A stretch of DNA of 64,000 nt from Eubacterium sp. (GCA_022511265.1 JAFLRX010000004.1:59249-123248); one strand, 5' to 3'. Positions 53,329 to 63,194 are shown, counted from the stretch's first letter. The notes: generated by a model from the letters alone, not told the origin. Translations and numbers: made by a program.

Positions 53329-54759
53329 GTGGCAAGAAGAAACACGATAGCCAACAGATGGTTTTTGAAAAGCTTCAGCGTGGTAATAATCGTGCTGGCG
53401 CTGATAGACGCGGCACTGTACGCGGTGCTGCGCACCTATTACTACAACACGGTAGAGCAGACGCTGCGCGGCGAGCTGAACGTCATCTCCACGGTGCTGA
53501 CGCGCTATTACAGCTCGACCTCCGTCAACTCTAACGCTGAGATACGCCGCACGGTAGAAAGCTTTGACGATAAGGACCGCATGGAGCTGATGGTGATAAA
53601 CGCCGACAACGAGGTGATAATCACCTCCAGCGGCTTTGCGCCGGACGCCGATTATTCCATGCCCGACCTACATTCGGCACAGGACAACGAATCCGGCAGC
53701 GGCATATTTACCGGCTATCAGCCTAACGGCGAAAAGGTGATGGCGGTGACCTTACTTATAGATATCCCGGACGACAACTACAATGCGGTGCGGGTGGTTA
53801 CCTCGCTGTCCAAGGTGGACGTACAGCTGGGCATGACCATGATATTCATTATCGCGGTCAGCTGCGCGGTGCTGCTGCTGATGCTGGTGCTGGGTCTGTA
53901 CTTTATCAGCTCGATAGTGCGGCCGCTGCGTCAGATAAGCACCAACGCGCAAAAGATAGCGCGGGGTGACTTTTCGGTGCGTATCGAGCCCAAGACCGAC
54001 GACGAGCTGGGCGAGCTGTGCGGGGTATTCAACTATATGGCGGGCGAGCTGCAAAACTCCGAGAGTATCAAAAACGACTTTATCTCGTCGGTGTCGCACG
54101 AGCTGCGCACGCCGCTGACCGCGATAAAGGGCTGGAGCGAGACGGTGGCGCAAAGCCTTGACGACCGCGATACCGCCTCAAAGGGCATGACGATAATCTC
54201 GCAGGAGACCGGCAGACTGTCCGACATGGTAGAAGAGCTGCTGGACTTTTCCAAGATACAAAGCGGACATTTCAGCCTGACAAAGGAAAACATGGACCTG
54301 TTCGCAGAGCTGACCGACGCGGTGATAATCTACTCCGAGCGGGCTAAAAAGGAAAACAAAACAATTAGCTATGACGACCCCGAGCATGTCGCAATGATAT
54401 ACGGCGACCGCAGCCGTATGCGCCAGGTGTTTATAAATATAATCGACAACGCGGTGAAATACTCGCAGGAAAACGGGCATGTGCAGATAGATACCGCAAT
54501 AGACGGCGGCGACGTGATAGTCACCGTAGAGGACGACGGCTGCGGCATAGCCCCCGCTGACCTGCCGAAGATAAAATCCAAATTCTATAAGGCGAACAAC
54601 ACCGTCCGCGGCAGCGGCATAGGGCTGGCGGTGGCGGACGAGATAGTGACCGCCCACGGCGGCACATTGCATGTATCCAGCGAACAGGGAAAATATACAA
54701 GGGTGGAGATAATCCTCCCGCTGAAAAAGACAACGGCAAAGGAGCAAAATGAGCAATAA
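53329..54759 (+). CDS. Sensor histidine kinase
   Basis: 476 residues. Membrane helix about 15-35, an extracellular PAS-like sensor of about 130 residues, a second helix about 168-195, HAMP (PLRQISTNAQKIARGDFSVRI), then HisKA with His257 in SSVSHELRTPLTAIKGW. HATPase_c has IDNAVKYSQENG, VEDDGCGIAP and GSGIGLAVADEIV (N, G1, G2 boxes). The GTG start follows AGGAGAAACAGTC. The layout is that of PhoR/WalK-like kinases. The stimulus is unknown; an envelope signal is likely, given the lipoprotein upstream. Confidence 0.93.
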   Translation: MARRNTIANRWFLKSFSVVIIVLALIDAALYAVLRTYYYNTVEQTLRGELNVISTVLTRYYSSTSVNSNAEIRRTVESFDDKDRMELMVINADNEVIITSSGFAPDADYSMPDLHSAQDNESGSGIFTGYQPNGEKVMAVTLLIDIPDDNYNAVRVVTSLSKVDVQLGMTMIFIIAVSCAVLLLMLVLGLYFISSIVRPLRQISTNAQKIARGDFSVRIEPKTDDELGELCGVFNYMAGELQNSESIKNDFISSVSHELRTPLTAIKGWSETVAQSLDDRDTASKGMTIISQETGRLSDMVEELLDFSKIQSGHFSLTKENMDLFAELTDAVIIYSERAKKENKTISYDDPEHVAMIYGDRSRMRQVFINIIDNAVKYSQENGHVQIDTAIDGGDVIVTVEDDGCGIAPADLPKIKSKFYKANNTVRGSGIGLAVADEIVTAHGGTLHVSSEQGKYTRVEIILPLKKTTAKEQNEQ

Positions 54760-55846
54760 GGAAAATAACACCTGCCCCGCATTAAAGACCAAGGTCGGCG
54801 GACAGGCACTGATAGAAGGCGTAATGATGTTAGGCCCCAAAAAGGGCTGTATGGCGGTAAGAAAGCCGGACAAGACGATCTATACCGAAGAATGGACGCT
54901 GAAAGGGAAAAAGTGGTACAACAAGGCGCCCTTTATCCGCGGATGCTTTAACTTTGTGGGACAGCTGAAGGACGGCTATAAGTACATCAACAAATCCGGC
55001 GAGATAAGCGGTATGTTTGACGAGGACGAGCCGGAAAAGGACAAAAAGAAAAAAACAGAGCAGGAAGCTGTAGAGCCTGCCGAGGCAGTTGAAACTACCG
55101 AGGTTACCGAGACTGCCGAACCCGTCACTGAAAAAACAGAGAACACCGAAAAGCCGGAAAAGGAAAAGTCCGACCCGATGACTACGGTGATAATGGTAAT
55201 TTCCAGCATACTCGGTATCGCTATGGCGGTATTTCTGTTCATGATGCTGCCGACCTTTATCTTTACCGGCATACAGTATCTGTGCGGCGACACCGATATT
55301 TCAATGTTCCGCTCGCTTATCGAGGGCGTGCTGAAGATAGGGATATTCCTCTTTTATATGTGGCTGACCTCGCTGATGAAGACCATGAAGCGGCTGTACA
55401 TGTATCACGGCGCAGAGCATAAGACGATATTTTGCTATGAAAACCGTCTGCCGCTGACGGTGGAGAACGTCAGAAAGTTCAAGCGGTTTCATCCGCGCTG
55501 CGGCACCAGCTTTATCTTCCTGACGCTGGCGATAAGCATACTGGTATACTCAATACTGCCGATAAACAGCGAGCTGTTTGTCAACTCGTTCGGTGTGTCG
55601 CAGTTTGTCGGCGACCTGCTGAGAATAGCCTGCAAGCTGGTATTTCTGCCTGTAGTTGTGGGTATAGCGTACGAGCTTATCCGTATCGCGGGCAGATACA
55701 ATAACCTGTTTACAAGGATAATCTCCGCGCCGGGTCTTGCCGTACAGCGGCTGACCACCAAAGAGCCGGAGGACGATATGATAGAGATAGCCATCGCTTC
55801 TATGCTGCCGGTACTGCCGGAAAATCCGGACGACGCGAAATGGTAA
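54749..55846 (+). CDS. DUF1385 membrane protein
   Basis: 365 residues with the DUF1385 (YqhQ-like) signature: KVGGQALIEGVMMLGPK at the start, YHGAEHKTIFCYE and FKRFHPRCGTSFIFLTLAISI, plus about four membrane helices. A Glu/Thr/Lys-rich insertion (about residues 88-140, KKKKTEQEAVEPAEAVETTE) is unusual. It overlaps the kinase gene by 11 bases and prmC by seven. DUF1385 genes often precede prmC and prfA in Firmicutes; the molecular function is unknown. Confidence 0.92.
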   Translation: MSNKENNTCPALKTKVGGQALIEGVMMLGPKKGCMAVRKPDKTIYTEEWTLKGKKWYNKAPFIRGCFNFVGQLKDGYKYINKSGEISGMFDEDEPEKDKKKKTEQEAVEPAEAVETTEVTETAEPVTEKTENTEKPEKEKSDPMTTVIMVISSILGIAMAVFLFMMLPTFIFTGIQYLCGDTDISMFRSLIEGVLKIGIFLFYMWLTSLMKTMKRLYMYHGAEHKTIFCYENRLPLTVENVRKFKRFHPRCGTSFIFLTLAISILVYSILPINSELFVNSFGVSQFVGDLLRIACKLVFLPVVVGIAYELIRIAGRYNNLFTRIISAPGLAVQRLTTKEPEDDMIEIAIASMLPVLPENPDDAKW

Positions 55847-56667
55847 TGACCGACGCGGTGCGCGACCTCGCGGAACGGCTGAAAGACATAACCGAGGACG
55901 CGGAGTTTGAGGCACGTGAGATAGTAAGAGAATACTGCGGAAATGTCCTGCCGTTCGGCGAGATAAGCGAGCCGCAATTCGCGCGGTGTACCGATGCGGT
56001 AAAGCGCCGTATCGGCGGCGAGCCGCTGCAGTATATTTTCGGACACTGGGAGTTTTACGGGCTGGACTTTACGATAGGCGAGGGGGTACTGATACCCCGT
56101 GCCGACACCGAGACGGTGACCGAGCTTGTGATACGGCATCTGAAACAGCACGGCGGCGAGTACGTTGACCTGTGCGCGGGCAGCGGATGTATAGGTATTG
56201 CCTCGGCAATATACGGCAATTGCCGCGGTTACTGTGTCGAATTATCGGATGTGGCGGCAAAATACTGCGCCGAGAATATCCAAAAGCACAAGCTGAATGA
56301 CAGGCTGACGCTGATACAGGGAGATATTTTTGATAAGGCGATCATCGACCGCTTTGCCGACGGCAGTCTTACGGTCGTCGTCTCCAATCCGCCGTATGTC
56401 ACCAAGGAGGAAATGGACAAGCTCCAGCGGGAGGTGCGGCGCGAGCCGTCGCTGGCACTGTACGGCGGCGAGGACGGGCTGGACTATTACCGCAGAATAT
56501 TTTCCGCATGGAAAGCAAAGCTGAAGGACGGCGGACTGTTCGCGGTGGAGACAGGCGACGGACAGGCGCAGGCGGTGTGTGAGCTAATGCGCGCCGAGGG
56601 CTTTGCCCCGACCGTGTATAAGGACCTTGCGGGACTGGACCGCGCGGTGGCAGGATTAATGCGTTAA
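55840..56667 (+). CDS. prmC: Release factor glutamine methyltransferase
   Basis: SAM-dependent methyltransferase modifying the GGQ glutamine of RF1/RF2. 275 residues: the N-terminal helical domain (GGEPLQYIFGHWEFYGLDF), the SAM loop VDLCAGSGCIGIA and the catalytic VVSNPPYVTKEEMDKL. The start may instead be the ATG at 55846, which overlaps the DUF1385 stop as TAATG. prfA, its usual neighbour, is absent here; recA follows. Confidence 0.95.
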   Translation: MVMTDAVRDLAERLKDITEDAEFEAREIVREYCGNVLPFGEISEPQFARCTDAVKRRIGGEPLQYIFGHWEFYGLDFTIGEGVLIPRADTETVTELVIRHLKQHGGEYVDLCAGSGCIGIASAIYGNCRGYCVELSDVAAKYCAENIQKHKLNDRLTLIQGDIFDKAIIDRFADGSLTVVVSNPPYVTKEEMDKLQREVRREPSLALYGGEDGLDYYRRIFSAWKAKLKDGGLFAVETGDGQAQAVCELMRAEGFAPTVYKDLAGLDRAVAGLMR

Positions 56668-56740
56668 TCTCTGTCCGTTTTATAGTACACATTGTATATT
56701 AAAATAGCTATAGAAAGCTGAAAGAAAGGAAAATACGAAA

Positions 56741-57958
56741 ATGGCAAAAGCAAAAACCAAGGTTACACCTACCGTCAATCATCCCGCCACCCCGGAGGAG
56801 AAGAAGAAGGCTTTAGACACCGCGATGGCGCAGATAATCAAGCAGTACGGACAAGGCTCGGTAATGTTCCTCGGTGCGGAAAACAACCGCAAGATGAACG
56901 TCGAAGCAGTGCCCACCGGCTCTATCGGACTTGATCTGGCGCTGGGCATAGGCGGACTGCCCAAGGGCAGAATTGTAGAGATATACGGACCTGAGTCGGG
57001 CGGTAAGACCACCGTAACGCTGCACGCGATAGCCGAGACCCAAAAGCTGGGCGGACAGGCGGCGTTCATCGACGTAGAGCATGCCCTCGACCCCGTATAC
57101 GCAAAATCGCTGGGCGTAGATATCGACAACCTGATAGTTTCTCAGCCGGACACCGGCGAGCAGGCGCTGGAGATTATAGAGACGCTGGCACGCTCCGGCG
57201 CGGTGGATATCGTGGTACTGGACTCGGTAGCCGCAATGGTGACCAAGGCGGAGATAGACGGCGAGATAGGCGACTCGTTTGTCGGCGTGCAGGCAAGACT
57301 GATGTCCGCGGCAATGAGAAAGCTGACCAGCGTTATATCCAAATCCAACACGGTTGCCATTTTCATCAACCAGGTGCGTGAAAAGATAGGCGTAATGTAC
57401 GGCAACCCCGAGACCACCCCCGGCGGACGCGCGCTGAAGTTCTACGCCAGCGTTCGTATTGAAGTACGCAAGGGCGAAAAGATAGTGGACGACGGCGAGA
57501 TAATCGGCTATACCACCAAGTGCAAGGTGGTAAAGAACAAGGTGGCTCCGCCGTTTAAAGAGGCGCAGTTTGATATGATATTTGGCGAGGGCATCTCCCG
57601 TCTCAGCGAGATAATCACCATGGGTGAAGAGCTGGGCTTTATCAAGAAGAGCGGCGCGTGGTTCAGCTATAACGGCGAGCGTCTCGGTCAGGGCAGGGAG
57701 AACACCAAGAAATACCTGCGCGACAACGAATCGCTGCGTTTAGAGATAGAAAAGAAGATAATGGATAACATGGAAAAGCTGGACCTCACCGCGTCGGAGG
57801 AAGACGACGATGAGGACGAGGCAGAGGTACTCGACACTGCCGCAGACACAGCGCCCGCAGAAGAAGCAAAGCCTGCCAAGAAGAGCGGTAAAAAGAGCGT
57901 TGTGGTAGAGGCGGACAGCGATTTTGAGGAATTCTCACCTGAGGACCTCGACAGCTAA
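56741..57958 (+). CDS. recA: Recombinase RecA
   Basis: ATP-dependent strand-exchange protein and SOS co-protease. 405 residues: Walker [15 protein letters not shown], Walker [10 protein letters not shown], loop 1/2 region [25 protein letters not shown] read in parts, and an acidic, Lys/Ala-rich C-terminal tail ([12 protein letters not shown]...) somewhat longer than usual. In the 73 bases upstream I find no convincing LexA/DinR palindrome. recX follows after 13 bases. Confidence 0.97.
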   Translation: MAKAKTKVTPTVNHPATPEEKKKALDTAMAQIIKQYGQGSVMFLGAENNRKMNVEAVPTGSIGLDLALGIGGLPKGRIVEIYGPESGGKTTVTLHAIAETQKLGGQAAFIDVEHALDPVYAKSLGVDIDNLIVSQPDTGEQALEIIETLARSGAVDIVVLDSVAAMVTKAEIDGEIGDSFVGVQARLMSAAMRKLTSVISKSNTVAIFINQVREKIGVMYGNPETTPGGRALKFYASVRIEVRKGEKIVDDGEIIGYTTKCKVVKNKVAPPFKEAQFDMIFGEGISRLSEIITMGEELGFIKKSGAWFSYNGERLGQGRENTKKYLRDNESLRLEIEKKIMDNMEKLDLTASEEDDDEDEAEVLDTAADTAPAEEAKPAKKSGKKSVVVEADSDFEEFSPEDLDS

Positions 57959-57971
57959 GAGATAGAAATAG

Positions 57972-58442
57972 ATGTACACCGATGACGAGCGCATACGCGC
58001 CAAGCGCAGGGCGCTGTACATATTAGCGGCGCACGACCATTCAAAAAAAGAGCTGTACGACAAGCTGATAAAAAACTATCCGCCCGACCTGTGCGAAGAG
58101 GTGGTGGCGCTGATGGAGGAATTCGGCTACATAGACGAGGAAAAATACGCGCGCAAGCTGTACCGACAGTATATGAATAAGGGCTGGGGCAAGTCTAAGA
58201 TCCGCTTTGAATTAAGGCGGAGGGGCTTGCCCGACAGCCGTATACGGGAAAATGAGGACGAATACGACAGCGAGGATTTTATCGAGCAGATAACCGAGCT
58301 GATAGAAAAGAAATACATAAACAAGCTGGATTTTGACGACTACGCCAGCGTACAAAGGGTGACCGCCGCACTCGCCCGCAGGGGGTATGGGTATGAAGAC
58401 ATTAAGGTTGCCATGAGACAGGTAAAAGAAAACGAGGAATAA
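57972..58442 (+). CDS. recX: Regulatory protein RecX
   Basis: 156-residue all-helical modulator of RecA filaments. It has the three-helix repeats typical of RecX: ALYILAAHDHSKKELYDKLI, YIDEEKYARKLYRQYMNKGWGKSKIRFELRRRGL (in segments) and VTAALARRGYGYEDIKVAMRQ. Its place right after recA confirms the call. Confidence 0.94.
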   Translation: MYTDDERIRAKRRALYILAAHDHSKKELYDKLIKNYPPDLCEEVVALMEEFGYIDEEKYARKLYRQYMNKGWGKSKIRFELRRRGLPDSRIRENEDEYDSEDFIEQITELIEKKYINKLDFDDYASVQRVTAALARRGYGYEDIKVAMRQVKENEE

Positions 58443-58464
58443 TATAAAGGAAGGAACATTCAGT

Positions 58465-59799
58465 ATGGCAGATACAATAAAGGTCGGCATGGTCTCTCTC
58501 GGCTGTCCGAAGAACCAGTGCGACGCGGAGCTGATGCTGGCGAAGATAGGCGACGCAGGCTTTAAGATAGTAAACGAGGCGGGTCTTGCCGATGTGGTGA
58601 TAATCAACACCTGCGGCTTTATCCAAAGTGCCAAGGAAGAAGCTATCGAGGAGATAATGGAAGCGATAAGCCGCAAAAACGACGGCATAAACAAAAAGAT
58701 AATCGTCACCGGATGCCTTGCCGAGCGCTATCAGCAGCAGATGGAGGAGGAATTTCCCGAGGTGGACGCGGTACTGGGCATTGCGAAAAACGATGACATC
58801 GTTGCCGCGATAAATTCCGTCATGCTGGACAAGCGTGTTATCTCGTTCGGCGACAAGGACTTCAATATGGAGGGCAAACGTATGCTCAGCACCCTGCCGC
58901 ACTACGCGTATCTGCGCATTGCGGACGGCTGCTCTAACCGCTGCTCATACTGCGCTATCCCGCTGATACGCGGCAATATGCGCTCGCGTAAGATAGAGGA
59001 TATCGTTGAGGAGGCGCGTGTGCTTGCCGAGGACGGGGTAAAAGAATTTATCGTGGTGGCGCAGGACGTCACCGCCTACGGCATAGACCTGTACGGCAAA
59101 TACGCACTGCCCGAGCTGCTGCGCGAGCTGTGCAAAATAGACGGCATCAAGTGGATACGTCTGCTGTACTGCTATCCCGACCGCATAACCGACGAGCTGA
59201 TAGAGACGATAAAGACCGAGGACAAGGTGCTGAACTACCTCGATATTCCGATACAGCACTGCAACGCGGATATATTAAAGGCGATGAACCGCAGCGGCGA
59301 CGAGCAGTCATTGAGAGAGCTGTTCGCCAAGCTGCGCCGCGAGATACCCGGTATTGTTATCCGCACCACGCTGTTGGTGGGCTTTCCCGGGGAGACAGAG
59401 GAGCAGTTTGAGGAGTTGGCGGAATTCGCCAATGATATGAGATTCGAGCGGATGGGCTGCTTTGCGTATTCGGCGGAGGACGACACCCCCGCGGCGGAAA
59501 TGCCGGGTCAGCTGGACGATAAGGAAAAGCAGCGCCGCGCCGACATACTCACCGAAGAGCAGGAGATACGCATGGGCGAATACTATGCGGACTTTGTCAG
59601 CAAGACCTTTGAGGTGGTGTGCGAGGGATATGACAGACTGTCGGAGATGTATTTCGGCCGCAGTATGCATTTTGCTCCGGAGATAGACGGTATGATATAC
59701 TTCACCTGCGGCAAGGGCAAGCGCGCCCGCACCGGCGACTTTGTTGAAGTAAAGATAACCGACCTGCTGGAAAACAATCTGCTCGGAGAACGGACCTAA
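58465..59799 (+). CDS. rimO: Ribosomal protein S12 methylthiotransferase
   Basis: Radical-SAM enzyme adding a methylthio group to an Asp of ribosomal protein S12. 444 residues: the UPF0004 domain (VSLGCPKNQCDAELML, INTCGFI), the radical SAM motif ADGCSNRCSYCAIPLIRG (CxxxCxxC) and a TRAM domain at the C-terminus. The SLGCPKNxxD opening favours RimO over MiaB. AAGGAAGGAAC precedes the ATG. Confidence 0.96.
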   Translation: MADTIKVGMVSLGCPKNQCDAELMLAKIGDAGFKIVNEAGLADVVIINTCGFIQSAKEEAIEEIMEAISRKNDGINKKIIVTGCLAERYQQQMEEEFPEVDAVLGIAKNDDIVAAINSVMLDKRVISFGDKDFNMEGKRMLSTLPHYAYLRIADGCSNRCSYCAIPLIRGNMRSRKIEDIVEEARVLAEDGVKEFIVVAQDVTAYGIDLYGKYALPELLRELCKIDGIKWIRLLYCYPDRITDELIETIKTEDKVLNYLDIPIQHCNADILKAMNRSGDEQSLRELFAKLRREIPGIVIRTTLLVGFPGETEEQFEELAEFANDMRFERMGCFAYSAEDDTPAAEMPGQLDDKEKQRRADILTEEQEIRMGEYYADFVSKTFEVVCEGYDRLSEMYFGRSMHFAPEIDGMIYFTCGKGKRARTGDFVEVKITDLLENNLLGERT

Positions 59800-59811
59800 A
59801 GGGGAAAACTT

Positions 59812-60381
59812 ATGAATCTGCCAAACAAGCTGACACTGATGAGAATAATACTTGTGCCGTTTTTCGTGCTGTTTATGCTGACCGAGGGCATTATACCGCA
59901 AAACTATCTGTGGGCGGCGATACTGTTCGCGGCGGCGAGCATAACCGACCTGTTTGACGGCAGGATAGCGCGAAAACGGAACATAGTCACCGATTTCGGC
60001 AAGTTTCTTGACCCGCTGGCGGACAAGATACTTGTTATCAGTGCGCTTATCTGCTTTGTCCAGCTGGGCTGGTGCGCAGCGTGGGCGGCGGCACTGATAA
60101 CCGCGAGAGAGTTCGCGGTGTCCGGCGTGCGCCTTGTGGCGGCGGGCAGTGAGAAGAAGATAGTGATCGCCGCCAACATCTGGGGCAAGCTGAAGACCGC
60201 CTCTACCATGATAGCTGTCTCGGTGATAATCATTATGCATATATTTGTCGGCTTGTCGGTGATAGACCCGACCGCCTTTCCGGTGCAGCTGATCAGCGAT
60301 GTGCTGATATACATATCGGTGCTGCTGACGGTAGTTTCGGGTGTAAAGTATATATGGGATTACAGAGAAATACTTAAATAA
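59812..60381 (+). CDS. pgsA: Phosphatidylglycerophosphate synthase
   Basis: CDP-alcohol phosphotransferase making PG-phosphate from CDP-diacylglycerol and glycerol-3-phosphate. 189 residues with about five membrane helices and the family signature DLFDGRIARKRNIVTDFGKF followed by LDPLADK. It opens NLPNKLTLMRIILVPFFV. It lies 12 bases after rimO, with a terminator after it. The PAP2 enzyme at 20.4 kb could supply the following phosphatase step, though this is only a possibility. Confidence 0.95.
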   Translation: MNLPNKLTLMRIILVPFFVLFMLTEGIIPQNYLWAAILFAAASITDLFDGRIARKRNIVTDFGKFLDPLADKILVISALICFVQLGWCAAWAAALITAREFAVSGVRLVAAGSEKKIVIAANIWGKLKTASTMIAVSVIIIMHIFVGLSVIDPTAFPVQLISDVLIYISVLLTVVSGVKYIWDYREILK

Positions 60382-60411
60382 AAACCAGCCCATATGGGCT
60401 GGTTTTTATTT
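60376..60411 (+). terminator. Intrinsic terminator of the recA-to-pgsA operon
   Basis: A long stem AAATAAAAACCAGCCC / GGGCTGGTTTTTATTT with an ATAT loop, overlapping the pgsA stop. Confidence 0.92.
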
Positions 60412-60527
60412 AAGTGAATAAGTAATAGTGAATAGTGAATAAGTGTGGTGTGCTTACGCACGTTATTAAAATAAATGCCTTTATGCCGTCAGGCGTAAAG
60501 GCATTCCTTAATTATGAATTATGAATT
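60412..60527. repeat. GTGAATA repeat element with internal hairpins
   Basis: AGTGAATAAGTAATAGTGA then a second GTGAATAGTGAATAAG, a small GTGC-TTAC-GCAC hairpin, a stem AATGCCTTTA / TAAAGGCATT, and ATTATGAATTATGAATTAA. It sits between two terminators of convergent operons. Confidence 0.6.
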
Positions 60528-60560
60528 AAAAAATCCTTCCCTTGGGGGAAGGATTTTTTA
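60528..60560 (-). terminator. Intrinsic terminator of the aroF-tyrS operon
   Basis: AAAAAATCCTTCC / GGAAGGATTTTTT with a short C/G-rich loop, directly after the tyrS stop on the minus strand. Confidence 0.9.
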
Positions 60561-61772
60561 TTATTGCGTTATCTTATGATAACTCTTTTTGCCCTTTTTA
60601 ATTACCGCGTATTCGCCTATCTCTATCTGCGCGTTTTCGTCGGTTATCTTCTCGCCGTTTACCGAGACGCCGCCGCCTGCGATGTTGGTGCGCGCGTCAC
60701 GCTTAGAGGGGCAGAGCTTGGTCAATACCAGCACCTCAAGCAGGCTTACCTTGCCGTCTGTGATAAGCTCGGCAGGTATCTGTGTGGTGGGCATATCCTC
60801 GCTGACGCCGCCGGAGACAAACAGCTTTTGCGCCGCGTCAAGTGCCTTGTCGGCCTCTTCGTCGCCGTGTACCAGCTTGGTCAGCTCATAGGCGAGTATT
60901 TCCTTCGCCTTGTTCAGCTGGCTGCCTTCCCACGCCTCCATCTCCTCTATCTGCTCGATAGGCAGGAAGGTCAGCATCTTCAAGCACTTGATAACGTCCG
61001 CATCGGCGACGTTTCTCCAGTACTGGAAAAACTCAAACGGAGAGGTTTTGTTCGGATCCAGCCATACCGCGCCCTTTTCGGTCTTGCCCATCTTCTTGCC
61101 CTCAGAGTTGAGCAGCAATGTGACAGTCATCGCGTATGCGTCCTTGCCCAGCTTGCGGCGGATAAGCTCGGTGCCGCCCAGCATATTGCTCCACTGGTCG
61201 TCGCCGCCGAACTGCATATTACAGCCGTACTTTTGGTACAGCATATAAAAATCGTAGCTCTGCATTATCATGTAGTTGAATTCAAGGAAGGTAAGACCAC
61301 GCTCCATACGCTGCTTATAGCATTCTGCCGCCAGCATACGGTTGACGCTGAAGTGTGCGCCTACCTCGCGCAGCAGCTCGACATAGTTAAGGTCCAGCAG
61401 CCAGTCGGCATTGTTTACCATCATCGCCTTGCCCTCGGAAAAGTCGATAAAGCGGCTCATCTGCTTTTTAAAGCATTCGATGTTATGGTTGATGTCATCG
61501 ACTGTCAGCATTTTGCGCATGTCGGTCTTGCCGGAGGGGTCGCCTATCATGCCGGTGCCGCCGCCCAGCAACGCTATCGGCTTGTTGCCCGCCATCTGCA
61601 ATCTTTTCATCAGGCACAGCGCCATAAAATGTCCGACATGCAGACTGTCGGCGGTGGGATCAAAGCCGATATAAAATACCGCCTTTCCGTTGTCCACCAG
61701 CTCTCTTATCTCGTCCTCGTCAGTCACCTGCGCGATAAGTCCGCGCCTTTTGAGTTCTTCGTAAATTTTCAT
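60561..61772 (-). CDS. tyrS: Tyrosyl-tRNA synthetase
   Basis: Class I synthetase charging tRNA-Tyr. 403 residues with the HIGH variant [12 protein letters not shown], the tyrosine pocket [24 protein letters not shown] (in parts) and KMSKS as [12 protein letters not shown], plus a C-terminal S4 RNA-binding domain ([14 protein letters not shown]). The ATG at 61772 has AAAGGA nine bases upstream; an in-frame ATG 18 bases earlier uses that site poorly. It lies 21 bases after the DAHP synthase gene and shares its tyrosine T-box. Confidence 0.96.
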   Translation of the reverse strand: MKIYEELKRRGLIAQVTDEDEIRELVDNGKAVFYIGFDPTADSLHVGHFMALCLMKRLQMAGNKPIALLGGGTGMIGDPSGKTDMRKMLTVDDINHNIECFKKQMSRFIDFSEGKAMMVNNADWLLDLNYVELLREVGAHFSVNRMLAAECYKQRMERGLTFLEFNYMIMQSYDFYMLYQKYGCNMQFGGDDQWSNMLGGTELIRRKLGKDAYAMTVTLLLNSEGKKMGKTEKGAVWLDPNKTSPFEFFQYWRNVADADVIKCLKMLTFLPIEQIEEMEAWEGSQLNKAKEILAYELTKLVHGDEEADKALDAAQKLFVSGGVSEDMPTTQIPAELITDGKVSLLEVLVLTKLCPSKRDARTNIAGGGVSVNGEKITDENAQIEIGEYAVIKKGKKSYHKITQ

Positions 61773-61793
61773 TGTAATATTTCCTTTCATTTA

Positions 61794-62822
61794 TTATAGT
61801 GCGTCCGCAATATTAAGTATCAGCTGTTCGGTCTTTTCCCAGCCGAGGCAGGGGTCGGTTATCGACTTGCCGTAGACCGTATCGTCCACGCCCTGGTTGC
61901 CGTCCTCGATATAGCTTTCTATCATCAGACCTTTGACAAAACGCTTGATATCATTGCTGTGGCGGCAGGAGTGCAGCACCTCTTTGGCTATCCTTATCTG
62001 CTCCAGATACTTCTTACCGGAGTTGGAGTGGTTGGTGTCCACTATCACCGCGGGGTTTGCCAGCCCCTTTGCGCTGTACAGCTCGTACAGCAGGCTGAGA
62101 TCCTCATAATGATAGTTGGGCAGTGCCTGGTCGTGCTTGTTCACCGCGCCGCGCAAAATCGCGTGAGTAAGGGGGTTGCCGTCGGTGCTGACTTCCCACC
62201 CTCTATATATAAAGGTATGCGCCGACTGCGCCGCCTTTATCGAGTTCAGCATTACCGACAGTGTGCCGCTGGTGGGGTTCTTCATGCCGACGGGGATATC
62301 CAGTCCGCTGGCGGTCAGGCGGTGCTGCTGATCCTCTACCGAGCGAGCGCCGACCGCGACATAACCCAGCAGGTCGGACAGATAGCGGTCGTTTTCGGGG
62401 TACAGCATCTCGTCCGCGCAGGTAAAGCCGGTCTGCTCTACCGCGTCAAGGTGCAGCCTGCGCACGTTTATCAGTCCCTCCAGCATATCCTCCGCGCGGG
62501 TGGGGTCGGGCTGATGTATCATGCCCTTATAGCCCTCTCCCGTGGTGCGGGGTTTGTTGGTATATATGCGGGGGATTATCACCAGCTTGTCCTTGGTCTG
62601 CTCGTTAACACGCGCCAGTCTGCCGATATAGTCCAGCACCGGCTCAGGCTTGTCGGCAGAGCAGGGGCCGATTATCAATATAAACTTATCCGACTTGCCG
62701 GTGAAAACATCGGCGATTTCTTTATCCCGCTGCGCCTTTATCTGCTTTACCTTCTCACTCGCGGGATATTGCTTTTTTATCTCCTCAGGTACGGGGAGCT
62801 TTCTGATAAAATTCATTCCCAT
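61794..62822 (-). CDS. aroF: 3-deoxy-7-phosphoheptulonate (DAHP) synthase, class I AroFGH type
   Basis: First enzyme of the shikimate pathway, joining PEP and erythrose-4-phosphate. 342 residues of the E. coli-like class: FILIIGPCSADKPEPVLDYI, RIYTNKPRTTGEGYKG, YPENDRYLSDLLGYVAVGARS (in parts), VDTNHSNSGKKYLEQ and GLMIESYIEDGNQG. AAAGGAGA seven bases upstream supports the first ATG. Its leader is a T-box with a TAC specifier, so supply of aromatic precursors is tied to uncharged tRNA-Tyr. Which amino acid inhibits the enzyme cannot be read. Confidence 0.94.
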   Translation of the reverse strand: MGMNFIRKLPVPEEIKKQYPASEKVKQIKAQRDKEIADVFTGKSDKFILIIGPCSADKPEPVLDYIGRLARVNEQTKDKLVIIPRIYTNKPRTTGEGYKGMIHQPDPTRAEDMLEGLINVRRLHLDAVEQTGFTCADEMLYPENDRYLSDLLGYVAVGARSVEDQQHRLTASGLDIPVGMKNPTSGTLSVMLNSIKAAQSAHTFIYRGWEVSTDGNPLTHAILRGAVNKHDQALPNYHYEDLSLLYELYSAKGLANPAVIVDTNHSNSGKKYLEQIRIAKEVLHSCRHSNDIKRFVKGLMIESYIEDGNQGVDDTVYGKSITDPCLGWEKTEQLILNIADAL

Positions 62823-62901
62823 AGCTTTTCTCCTTTAATCTGCTTTACGGTATATTTTTAATTCGCGGCGAAGCCGCAACAACAACTATTCATTATTCAC
62901 T

Positions 62902-63159
62902 AAAAAACGCCCTCTGCATTGCAGAGGGCGTATGTCACGCGGTACCACCTCAATTTATCGGCAATAGCTGCCGACAATCTCTAAAGCCTTAACGCGGCAG
63001 ACGGGCGCGGCTTGTCACCGTGCCGGCTCGGGGGTGTAACTTCACATACGCCGTTTACTGCCTCGCACCGTACGGCAGCTCTCTGAAAAATTGGGCGCAG
63101 CTATTTGTCCCTTCATAGCCTGTATATTATAATATGAATAACTTATTAAGAAAGTCTGT
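62902..63159 (-). promoter_or_regulatory. T-box leader, tyrosine-specific, upstream of aroF-tyrS
   Basis: Read on the minus strand: TTTTTCAGAGAGCTGCCG (stem I, AGAGAG motif), GGTGCGAGGCAG, then GAAGT-TAC-ACCCCCGAGCC, in which TAC (63036-63038) sits where the leucine leader has CTC. The T-box GAGGTGGTACCGCG lies at about 62938-62951. The terminator is CGCCCTCTGCA / TGCAGAGGGCG (62908-62930) with a T6 tail. The specifier agrees with tyrS being in the operon. Confidence 0.93.
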
Positions 63160-63165
63160 TTTTGA

Positions 63166-63194
63166 AGTATAACATATTTTATACATTTTGTCAA
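63166..63194 (-). promoter_or_regulatory. Promoter of the tyrosine T-box transcript
   Basis: Read leftward: TTGACA, 17 bases, TATACT, with the start at about 63159. Confidence 0.85.

Noticed and set aside
56668..56740. SOS (LexA/DinR) box upstream of recA
   Set aside because: No GAAC-N4-GTTC-like palindrome could be found in the short upstream region.
59308..60393. 361-codon open frame antisense to rimO and pgsA
   Set aside because: It spans two well-supported sense genes and starts in their shared terminator.
60564..61799. 411-codon open frame antisense to tyrS
   Set aside because: tyrS on the other strand is complete and T-box controlled; the antisense product has no domain.
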